Below, piece by piece: positions 1-4,771 of a stretch of 6,613 nucleotides of DNA. Below the pieces are notes generated by a model, which saw only the letters and a program-made list of their open reading frames with translations, had not been told where the DNA came from and searched no databases. The translations under genes were made by a program, and so were the position numbers. Position 1 is the stretch's first letter; each line of letters starts with the position of its first letter. The stretch is from assembly GCA_900320815.1 (NCBI GenBank), contig ONTY01000077.1, positions 1 to 6,613 on the forward strand. The letters run 5' to 3'. Source of the DNA: an uncultured Pseudomonadota bacterium. GTDB lineage: Bacteria; Pseudomonadota; Gammaproteobacteria; Burkholderiales; Burkholderiaceae_C.

Positions 1-38
1 TCCCACGCTGAACAGAGTGACCTGTATTCAGGCGATGG

Positions 39-47
39 ATTCTAGCA
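39..47 (-). promoter_or_regulatory. Possible extended -10 element pointing out of the left edge
   Basis: Read on the minus strand, this is TGC followed directly by TAGAAT, an extended -10-like element one base from the TATAAT consensus. It lies about 40 bp downstream of the hemP stop and would drive a gene beyond the left edge of the window. No good -35 hexamer sits 16-18 bp upstream, so the call rests on the -10 alone. Positions 1-87 hold no other recognisable feature. Confidence 0.25.
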
Positions 48-87
48 CAAGAAAATCGGCTGGTGTGCGCGCGGCAGGGTAATTTTT

Positions 88-300
88 TTATTTTGTGAGG
101 ATGAGTTTGCCAAGCCGCGTGGCTTGCAGGCGGTAAATGGCGCCGTTGTGTTCGATTTCCACGATTTTTCTCCCTTGCAGCAGTTGCCCGCTGGGCAGCG
201 GCGGCGGCGTTTGGGATGCGGCGGCAGTTTGCTGCGCGGCAGGGGGAGCGGTGCGGCGGGTGCGGGCAGGGGCGGCGGGGTTGGTGGGGGTGCTGCGCAT
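88..300 (-). CDS. hemP: Hemin uptake protein HemP
   Basis: A 70-residue protein of the HemP/HmuP family, small proteins encoded in heme-uptake loci and needed for full heme utilisation or heme-receptor expression in several proteobacteria. The family core is the C-terminal half, about residues 38-70, with GRKIVEIEHNG, then YRLQATR and the terminal GKLILTK. The first 36 residues are Ala/Pro/Thr-rich and look disordered. The ATG at 300 is preferred over the longer frame starting at 417 because AAGGAG lies 8 bases upstream of it and the extra 39 residues carry no family signal. It is the last gene of the tonB-exbB-exbD run, 58 bp after exbD with no terminator between, so co-transcription is likely. 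Its exact role (regulator or uptake accessory) cannot be decided from sequence. Confidence 0.9.
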   Translation of the reverse strand: MRSTPTNPAAPARTRRTAPPAAQQTAAASQTPPPLPSGQLLQGRKIVEIEHNGAIYRLQATRLGKLILTK

Positions 301-358
301 GGTGTGGTCTCCTTTGTGCAGTGCGGGGGTCAAAAAAACGGTGAAAAGAGGGCGCGCC

Positions 359-805
359 TCATTGCTGCGCTGGCGTGGGCGCGAGTGCTTCGGGCACGCC
401 TTCGGGGTCAGTGACAAAGCCGATGCGCGTGAGGCCAGCCTGCTGTGCGGCGGACATGGCTTGCGCGACGCGCTCGTAGCGCACGTCGCGGTCGCCGCTG
501 ATGTGCAGGTCGGGCTGGGGTTCGCGGGCGGCTTCGGCTTTCAGGCGTTCGATGATCTGCTCATCTTCCACAGCTTCGCCGCCGAGGAAGTAGCCACCGT
601 CAGCGGCTACGGCCAGGCGTACGGTTTGCGGCTCGGCGATTTCCTTGTCGGCTGTGGCGCGGGGGAGCTGCACGTTGATGGCGTGCTTCATCACGGGCAC
701 GGTGATGATGAAGACGATGAGTAGCACGAGCATGATGTCGATGAAGGGCACCATGTTGATTTCGCCCATCATGCCCTCTTCGGGTTCAGAGAACTGTGGC
801 CTCAT
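359..805 (-). CDS. exbD: TonB-system proton channel subunit ExbD
   Basis: A 148-residue ExbD/TolR-family inner-membrane protein, the partner of ExbB in the proton-driven motor that energises TonB. After a short cytoplasmic N-terminus comes the conserved stretch NMVPFIDIMLVLLIVF. Its Asp23 matches the protonatable Asp25 of E. coli ExbD. A single transmembrane helix spans about residues 22-38, followed by a periplasmic domain (about 42-135) with the usual ISGDRDVRYERV segment. The tail from 133 is Pro/Ala-rich. The start has AGGAGG 5 bases upstream, inside the end of exbB, and its ATG overlaps the exbB stop as ATGA, which implies translational coupling. ExbD rather than TolR is inferred from the adjacent tonB and hemP; no tolQ, tolA or tolB is present. 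Confidence 0.93.
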   Translation of the reverse strand: MRPQFSEPEEGMMGEINMVPFIDIMLVLLIVFIITVPVMKHAINVQLPRATADKEIAEPQTVRLAVAADGGYFLGGEAVEDEQIIERLKAEAAREPQPDLHISGDRDVRYERVAQAMSAAQQAGLTRIGFVTDPEGVPEALAPTPAQQ

Positions 806-1491
806 GCCTGCCTCCTGTTCTGGCGTGCGCCGGTGAGCAGGAAGCTGTGCAGCTCGTGTGCAAAGCGGCGCAGCCTGGCGTGCACGGCCTTGTTGCCGCG
901 CAGCAGGGCGTTGTAGCCGAGTACGGCGGGAATGGCGACGGCCAGACCCGTGGCGGTCATGATGAGTGCCTCACCGATGGGGCCGGCGACTTGGTCAATG
1001 GTGGCGTTGCCGGCGGCGCTGATGCCCATGAGGGCGTGGTAGATGCCCCAGACGGTGCCGAACAGCCCGATGAAGGGGGCGGTGGAGCCGATGGAGGCGA
1101 GGATGGCCAGGCCCGATTGCTGGCGCGCGGCGGCAGCGTCCAGGCTGTTGTGCAGCGCGCCGGCAATCCAGTCGCTGGCGTCGATGGGCTGCCCAAGCTG
1201 CTGCGCCTGTTCGCCCTGCAGCACGGCGCTGGCGGCGCGTCCGTCTTCGGCAAGCTGGCGGAAGGGGTTGCCGGCTTCGTCGCCCAGACGCCGCAGACCG
1301 TCAGCCATGCTGGCACCGCTCCAGAAGCTGGCCACGCGCCCGGCCTGGCGGCGGGCGCGCAGCACGGCAAGCCCTTTCAGGGCGATGACGAGCCAGGAGA
1401 GGAGCGACATGCCGATGAGCAGCACGAAGATGGTGCGCGAGACGGCGTCGCCCTGCGACCAGACGTGTGCCAGACCGAATTGGGTGTTCAT
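802..1491 (-). CDS. exbB: TonB-system energiser ExbB (MotA/TolQ/ExbB family)
   Basis: A 229-residue inner-membrane protein that oligomerises around ExbD to form the proton channel driving TonB. Three transmembrane segments are visible at about residues 20-40, 128-150 and 172-195, with a large cytoplasmic loop between the first two. The family signatures IGSTAPFIGLFGTVWGI and GPIGEALIMTATGLAVAIPA are intact. Thr146, Glu174 and Thr179 line up with the functional Thr148, Glu176 and Thr181 of E. coli ExbB. The frame is open upstream to 1740, but that part is antisense to the end of tonB and has no membrane-protein character. The ATG at 1491 has AAGGAAA about 8-9 bases upstream and fits the family length. 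It lies 61 bp after tonB and overlaps exbD by four bases. Confidence 0.95.
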   Translation of the reverse strand: MNTQFGLAHVWSQGDAVSRTIFVLLIGMSLLSWLVIALKGLAVLRARRQAGRVASFWSGASMADGLRRLGDEAGNPFRQLAEDGRAASAVLQGEQAQQLGQPIDASDWIAGALHNSLDAAAARQQSGLAILASIGSTAPFIGLFGTVWGIYHALMGISAAGNATIDQVAGPIGEALIMTATGLAVAIPAVLGYNALLRGNKAVHARLRRFAHELHSFLLTGARQNRRQA

Positions 1492-1552
1492 TGCAGTGGT
1501 TTCCTTGTGTTCTGTGAATCGGGTTCGTGGGAGGGAAGTTGGTGTTTCGTGC

Positions 1553-2473
1553 TTAGTTGAGTTGCCAGACGATGGGTACGTTGAACCACATGTCTTCGGG
1601 CACGCCGCCGCGTGTGCCGGGGCGGAAGCGCCAGCGGCGCACAGCGTCAAGTGCGGCTTGGTCCAGGCGCTCGTAGCCGCTGCTGCGCTGCAGGCGCACG
1701 CTCTTGGCGCTGCCATTGGCGCCGACGAGCACGCGCACAACGGTGCGCCCGCTCTCGCCCAGCCGCCGGCTCATGGGCGGGTAGGCGGGGCGGGGGTTGT
1801 TCAGGTAGGCGGCGTTTGAGGATGGCGGCACGACGCCGCCGCCCCCCCCTGTGCCGCTGCCAGAGCCGCCCTTACCGCGCCCGGCGCCGCTGCCGCTACC
1901 GCCACCGCTGCCACTGCCTGCGCTGTGGCTGCCTGCGCTGTGGCCGCCACTGGTGCTGCCAGAAGCGGAACTGCTGCCGCTGCCGCGCTCTGCTGCAGCG
2001 GCAGCAGGAGCGGGCGGCGCTGCGGGCACAGCGCGTGCTGCGGCGACGCGGGCAGCAGCGGAGTCTTCGACGGCCAGCGGAGCAGGGCGAGGAGCAGGCT
2101 CGGGTTTGGGCTTTGGTTGCGGCGTGGGCTTGGGCTGCGGTTTGGTTTTTTGTGCGCGCGGCTTGGGCTGCGGCTCTGGTTGGGGTTTGGCTTTGGGGGG
2201 CGGTGGCGGGGCGGGCTGCGCAGCGGGCGCCTCATCAGCCGGGCCGGGGGCAGCCTCTCCCTCATCGCCCAAAGGCAAGGGTTCGGGCGCGATGAGTTGC
2301 GCCATGACGATGTTTTTGGGCGGCTGGATGGGGGGCTGGTGCGTGAGCCCGTGGTTGAACGCCCACAGCCCAGCCGTGTGCAGCAGCAGCACGCCAAAGA
2401 CGGCGGCGGCGTTGGCGGCGTTGTGCGCGGCGCTGGAAGAAGCGGGTGTGGCTGGATGCAGGGGGGCTGTCAT
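1553..2473 (-). CDS. tonB: Energy transducer TonB with long Pro/Lys and Gly/Ser linkers
   Basis: A 306-residue TonB protein that spans the periplasm and passes ExbBD energy to TonB-dependent outer-membrane receptors. One N-terminal anchor lies at about residues 24-40. His32 matches the conserved TonB-anchor histidine, although the Ser usually four residues before it is Val. Residues 85-133 are Pro/Lys-rich with repeated KPQP-type units. Residues 163-213 form an unusual Gly/Ser linker containing a tandem HSAG repeat. The C-terminal domain (about 218-306) has NPRPAYPPMSRRLGESG and SSGYERLDQAALDAVRRWRF. The ATG at 2473 is the only plausible start, as the next Met (57) is past the anchor, yet its upstream sequence is pyrimidine-rich with no visible Shine-Dalgarno. 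It is the first large gene of the minus-strand operon and is probably iron-regulated. Confidence 0.95.
   Translation of the reverse strand: MTAPLHPATPASSSAAHNAANAAAVFGVLLLHTAGLWAFNHGLTHQPPIQPPKNIVMAQLIAPEPLPLGDEGEAAPGPADEAPAAQPAPPPPPKAKPQPEPQPKPRAQKTKPQPKPTPQPKPKPEPAPRPAPLAVEDSAAARVAAARAVPAAPPAPAAAAAERGSGSSSASGSTSGGHSAGSHSAGSGSGGGSGSGAGRGKGGSGSGTGGGGGVVPPSSNAAYLNNPRPAYPPMSRRLGESGRTVVRVLVGANGSAKSVRLQRSSGYERLDQAALDAVRRWRFRPGTRGGVPEDMWFNVPIVWQLN
1915..1944. repeat. 15-bp perfect tandem duplication inside tonB
   Basis: The unit TGCCTGCGCTGTGGC occurs twice head to tail (1915-1929 and 1930-1944, plus-strand reading). It encodes the repeated residues HSAG within the Gly/Ser linker of TonB at about residues 178-186. 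The unit is a multiple of three, so copy-number change would lengthen or shorten the linker without breaking the frame. Confidence 0.85.
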
Positions 2474-2533
2474 CTGGCGGGGAAAAGGGGAAAGCCAAGG
2501 GGATGGCGTTTGATTTGTGAAAAATTACCAAAA

Positions 2534-2620
2534 TTACTGCCGACGGACGGCCCACAGCGTGGCGCTGGCGACGAGCAGTGGGGCGGCGACGATGCCCAGC
2601 AGCCAAAGCAGGGTGTTCAT
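2534..2620 (-). CDS. 28-residue putative membrane mini-protein in the tonB leader
   Basis: I do not recognise this as a named family. It is a 28-codon ORF starting MNTLLWLLGIV and ending in AVRRQ. Residues 3-24 are almost entirely hydrophobic and the only charges are the two arginines at the C-terminus, which would place it as a single-pass protein with a cytoplasmic C-terminus. GGAG lies about 8 bases upstream of the ATG, a better ribosome site than that of tonB. It lies about 110 bases after the predicted transcription start and 60 bp before tonB, so it should be on the same mRNA. The frame is open up to 2764, but the longer start would fall in the promoter -35. Alternatives are a regulatory leader peptide or chance. 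Confidence 0.5.
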   Translation of the reverse strand: MNTLLWLLGIVAAPLLVASATLWAVRRQ

Positions 2621-2709
2621 GCTGGCGCTCCGTGCAGCGGTGCACTCGCCGGGCGACGGACGCGCAGCAGTGGTTGGGGGCAGGGAAGGGGAGTCATGGC
2701 TGGATGCAT

Positions 2710-2724
2710 TGCGATTGATTCTCA
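2710..2724 (-). promoter_or_regulatory. Putative Fur box near the transcription start of the tonB operon
   Basis: On the minus strand this reads TGAGAATCAATCGCA. Against the 7-1-7 Fur pattern TGATAATNATTATCA, with TGAGAAT and ATTCTCA as common half-site variants, the left half is strong (TGAGAAT) and the right half is weaker. It lies just downstream of the predicted start at about 2728, where bound Fur would block transcription. The link to iron is supported by the tonB, exbBD and hemP content of the operon. No experiment or matrix score supports it. Confidence 0.5.
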
Positions 2725-2734
2725 AACAGAGCGC

Positions 2735-2764
2735 ATTGTAAATGCGATAAGTTCTCAACTTCAA
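2735..2764 (-). promoter_or_regulatory. Sigma-70-type promoter of the tonB-exbBD-hemP operon
   Basis: Read on the minus strand, TTGAAG (2759-2764) is followed after 18 bp by TACAAT (2735-2740). These are recognisable -35 and -10 hexamers, the latter one base from consensus. Transcription would begin near 2728 and give a leader of about 108 bases before the 28-codon mini-ORF and about 255 bases before tonB. A perfect inverted repeat CGCATT-GTA-AATGCG (2732-2746) overlaps the -10, and a second Fur-like sequence fills most of the spacer. Confidence 0.6.
2743..2757 (-). promoter_or_regulatory. Second Fur-like site in the -35/-10 spacer
   Basis: On the minus strand this reads TGAGAACTTATCGCA, sharing 11 of 15 positions with the site at 2710-2724 and lying exactly 33 bp from it, about three helical turns. 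It fits the Fur pattern less well on its own, mainly in the right half. Its place between -35 and -10 is typical of a repressor site. The repeated half-sites TGAGAA and TCGCA suggest that one protein binds both. Confidence 0.4.
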
Positions 2765-2844
2765 GGTGCTTTGCTGCGGCGCGCCATACGCTCCTGTAAG
2801 AGGAGCAGGATGAGCATGTTTCTTCTTATATATTCATTCTTTTG

Positions 2845-2872
2845 ATGCCGAAATTTTGGCATGCAGTACTGC
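2845..2872. promoter_or_regulatory. Two adjacent dyads in the intergenic region, possible operator
   Basis: ATGCCGAAATTTTGGCAT (2845-2862) is an 18-bp palindrome broken only by one G/T pair. It is followed at once by the perfect 10-bp palindrome GCAGTACTGC (2863-2872). They lie about 80-110 bp upstream of the tonB promoter, in an AT-rich patch (2819-2857) that contrasts with the flanking GC-rich DNA. A shorter inverted repeat GCTCCT/AGGAGC lies at about 2789-2806. No plus-strand gene follows, so any role would concern the minus-strand tonB operon. Apart from these dyads and the terminator at 2886-2933, I see nothing in 2765-3027. Confidence 0.35.
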
Positions 2873-2885
2873 ACTGCGTGATATG

Positions 2886-2933
2886 AAAAACAGAGCGGGC
2901 AGCCTGCGTTTTTCCGCTATGGCTGCCCGCTCT
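2886..2933 (-). terminator. Rho-independent terminator after the flavin reductase gene
   Basis: Perfect 13-bp arms AGAGCGGGCAGCC (2892-2904) and GGCTGCCCGCTCT (2921-2933) enclose a 16-base loop that has a small GCG/CGC pairing of its own. On the minus strand the stem is followed by G and five T (2886-2890), the required U-tract. On the plus strand no T-run follows the stem. It therefore ends transcription from the minus-strand gene that stops at 3028 and insulates the tonB promoter from read-through. Confidence 0.85.
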
Positions 2934-3027
2934 ATCACCTATCTTACAGCGAAAATGTATCGCTATTCCCAAGAAGGAGCATCGTGGGTATGGTGGCGAG
3001 AGTGATGGCGCATTTTTGCGTTTGAGT

Positions 3028-3630
3028 TCACTCTTCCAGGCTCACGCCGGGCACGTCCAGCGCCTCGCCCGTGGCGTAGAAGCGCCCGCCGGCCACGTAG
3101 TGCAGGCTGCGCCATGCTGGGTCGGCATGTTCAAAGCGCCAGTGCCCGCCGGCAAAGGCGCGCGTGTCGGCCCAGGCTGCCTCCACCTCGCCGATGAACA
3201 GGTCGTACGCCTGCTGGTTGTGCGGCTCCGGCAGCAAGCGGCACGCCAGCCACGCGGCGCAGCCTTGCACCAGCGGCGCGCCCTGCGCTTCGGGCAGATC
3301 AAAGAGTTGCGCGCCGCAGTGCGCGAGCTTGTCCGCATCCGTGGCCAGGCTGCTGGTGCCGAGTGCATACGCCATCTGCAATTGCGCGGCGCAAGGCACC
3401 TGCACGGCAAAGCGCCCGCTGGCTTCCAGCAGGCGGCGCGTGGCCGACGCCTTGCTGATGACCACCGTCAGGCGCGCGGGCACCAAGTCCAGCGCGCACG
3501 CCCAAGCTGCCGTCATCACGCCGGCGCGCCCCTCGTGGCGCGCGGAAACGAGCACGGTGGGGCCGTGATTGAGCAGGCGATACGCCTTGGGCAGCGGCAC
3601 GGAGGCGAGGTGCGGGGGCAGGGTTGTCAC
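3028..3630 (-). CDS. Flavin reductase family protein (DIM6/NTAB, RutF-like)
   Basis: A 200-residue protein of the flavin-reductase-like FMN-binding split-barrel family. Members bind FMN and reduce flavins with NAD(P)H or act as flavoprotein oxidoreductases; the substrate cannot be told from sequence. Family-like stretches are KAYRLLNHGPTVLVSA (15-30), VMTAAWACALDLVPARLTVV (38-57), FAVQVPC (74-80), the segment LPEPHNQQAYDLFIGEV (133-149) and LHYVAGGRFYATGE near the C-terminus. It looks cytoplasmic, with no signal peptide. The start is GTG at 3630, with AGGAA 7 bases upstream. It overlaps the stop of the upstream lipoprotein gene as GTGA, so the two are probably translationally coupled. The stop is followed about 95 bp later by a strong terminator, which closes this two-gene operon. 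Confidence 0.85.
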   Translation of the reverse strand: MTTLPPHLASVPLPKAYRLLNHGPTVLVSARHEGRAGVMTAAWACALDLVPARLTVVISKASATRRLLEASGRFAVQVPCAAQLQMAYALGTSSLATDADKLAHCGAQLFDLPEAQGAPLVQGCAAWLACRLLPEPHNQQAYDLFIGEVEAAWADTRAFAGGHWRFEHADPAWRSLHYVAGGRFYATGEALDVPGVSLEE

Positions 3631-3905
3631 GGTTGGCTTCCTGCGTTCGGGGTTTTTTTATGTGCGGCGCGGAACAGCGCCCACTCTTCCACCACGCGGC
3701 CATCGGGCAGGTGGCACCAGCCGCTTTCGGCTCCATCGGCATCCTTGCGGATTTCCAGCCATCCGCCAAGGCGCTCGCAATACACCGAGGCGGGGTTCGC
3801 CATGCCCACAGCGGGATTGGCCGGCTCCGCTGTGGCGCAGCCCGCCAGCAGCGCGCCGTGTGCAGCTGTTGCAGTCATAAGAAGTTTGAAACAGTGTGTC
3901 GTCAT
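3627..3905 (-). CDS. DUF333 domain lipoprotein
   Basis: A 92-residue predicted lipoprotein. The N-terminus has a short hydrophobic signal ending in a lipobox, LLAG-Cys at about residues 19-23, so it should be lipid-anchored after signal peptidase II cleavage. The rest matches the small DUF333 domain: NPASVYCERLGGWLEIRKD followed by a Gly-Trp-Cys and a DGRVVEEWALFR motif. Its two cysteines in the mature part could form a disulfide. DUF333 proteins are often labelled putative hemolysins, but their function is unknown to me. The start is uncertain. ATG 3905 gives the best signal peptide, ATG 3917 adds four residues, and neither has a clear Shine-Dalgarno; the frame is open to 4076. It overlaps the flavin reductase gene by four bases and is divergent from the DUF4124 gene, 64 bp away. 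Confidence 0.75.
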   Translation of the reverse strand: MTTHCFKLLMTATAAHGALLAGCATAEPANPAVGMANPASVYCERLGGWLEIRKDADGAESGWCHLPDGRVVEEWALFRAAHKKTPNAGSQP

Positions 3906-3969
3906 AGTGCAGGGCATGGTAGCGGAGCGCGCCTTGCCAGCGTCTGCGTGCTCTGAAACACTCGCGCGC

Positions 3970-4710
3970 ATGACACGCACCACTCCTCTTCTCCTCGCCC
4001 CCACCCTTGCTGCGCTTGCCCTCGCCCTTCCGCTTGCCGCCGGCGCGCAAGCCTTCCGCTGCACTGACCCTGCCACGGGACGCGTGCTCTACACCGACCA
4101 GCCGTGCGACGGCGGCAACCTCGTTGTGCCCGCCGTCACGCCAGACGAGCACGAACGCCGCCGCCAGGCACAAAGCGACGCCTGGGCGCGGCAGAGCCTG
4201 ACGCAGCAGCAGGCACTCGAGCGCGAACGCCTGAACCTGGAGCGCGAGCGCTTGCAGGTGCAGCGCGAAGCCGTGCAGGCCAGCCGCCCGCAAGACAGCG
4301 CCGCCTGCCGCGAGGCGCGCGCCAACGCCGACTGGCTTGCCGGCAGCCGGGGCGTATCTGCCGAGCGCCTGCGCACCGCGCGCTACAACGCCGCGCTGGC
4401 CTGCGGCCAGCAGCCGCCCGCTGAAACCACCATCGTCGAGCAGCCCAGCTACACCTACACCACCGGCGGCTACCACCACACGCGCGCGCCTGGCTACGGC
4501 GGCTACGTCGGCGGGCGCCTTGGCGGACGCAATGCCTCCATCGGCTTTGGCGCCAGCTATGGCCGCACGGGCTACCGAGGCGGCTACACCCGCCCGCTGC
4601 AGCCCGCGCAGCGTTTTGGCACCGGCGCCACCAATGTCACCAGCGGCAAACAAGTGCGCTTCACCAACAGCCAGTACATGGATTCGTATCCCGCGCGCGT
4701 GCAGCCATAA
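3970..4710 (+). CDS. Exported DUF4124 domain protein
   Basis: A 246-residue protein with a clear Sec signal peptide, a hydrophobic run over residues 6-25 and AQA-F as the probable cleavage site at 28/29. The mature N-terminus, FRCTDPATGRVLYTDQPCDG, is the DUF4124 signature, a small periplasmic domain with two cysteines (31 and 46). Residues 60-105 are rich in Glu, Arg and Gln with an ERERLNLERERLQ repeat and should form a coiled coil. Cys113 and Cys145 flank a further helical part. Residues 158-210 are Gly/Tyr-rich and low-complexity. The frame is open for 318 codons upstream, but that part is antisense to the flavin reductase and DUF333 genes. The ATG at 3970 is chosen because it places the signal peptide at the N-terminus, although no good ribosome site is visible. 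Function is unknown; a cell-envelope role is inferred. Confidence 0.85.
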   Translation: MTRTTPLLLAPTLAALALALPLAAGAQAFRCTDPATGRVLYTDQPCDGGNLVVPAVTPDEHERRRQAQSDAWARQSLTQQQALERERLNLERERLQVQREAVQASRPQDSAACREARANADWLAGSRGVSAERLRTARYNAALACGQQPPAETTIVEQPSYTYTTGGYHHTRAPGYGGYVGGRLGGRNASIGFGASYGRTGYRGGYTRPLQPAQRFGTGATNVTSGKQVRFTNSQYMDSYPARVQP

Positions 4711-4737
4711 AAAGGGAAAAGGAGAAAGAAAGGCTGC
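4701..4737. other. Weak inverted repeat between convergent genes
   Basis: GCAGCC (4701-4706) and GGCTGC (4732-4737) can pair around a 25-base purine-rich loop between the ends of the DUF4124 and PHP genes (intergenic 4711-4771). The long loop and the lack of a T-run make this a poor terminator. It is the only structure I see in that gap. Confidence 0.2.
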
Positions 4738-4771
4738 TCCATCGGCGCTGTTCAAATGAGGTCAATAAGGC

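Noticed and set aside
81..95. T-rich run at the end of hemP considered as a terminator
   Set aside because: The T-run is on the plus strand while hemP is read on the minus strand, and no hairpin precedes it in either direction.
301..417. Upstream extension of the hemP frame
   Set aside because: It overlaps the end of exbD and lacks HemP character; the ATG at 300 has a well-placed AAGGAG.
796..1560. Plus-strand frame of 254 codons
   Set aside because: It is antisense to exbB, whose family motifs are unmistakable; the translated product is Gly/Ala/Asp-rich shadow sequence with no recognisable domain.
1492..1740. Upstream extension of the exbB frame
   Set aside because: These 83 codons overlap the end of tonB, are Cys/Ala/Pro-rich and have no family match; the ATG at 1491 has a ribosome site and gives the normal ExbB length.
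2534..2764. 76-codon version of the mini-ORF starting at 2764
   Set aside because: That start lies at the -35 of the predicted tonB promoter, so it would not be on the transcript; the first 48 residues also lack the hydrophobic character of the end.
2892..2933. Large hairpin considered as a CRISPR-like or transposon-end inverted repeat
   Set aside because: It occurs once, has a T-run on only one side and lies just after a gene end, so a terminator explains it fully.
3016..3969. Plus-strand open frame of 318 codons upstream of, and continuous with, the DUF4124 gene
   Set aside because: It is antisense to the flavin reductase and DUF333 genes, has no signal or domain character, and would bury the clear DUF4124 signal peptide in the middle of a protein. 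Long antisense frames are common in GC-rich DNA.
3658..4755. Minus-strand frame of 365 codons
   Set aside because: It is antisense to the DUF4124 gene and overlaps the DUF333 lipoprotein gene in another frame; Ala/Gly/Arg-rich composition is typical of a GC-driven shadow.
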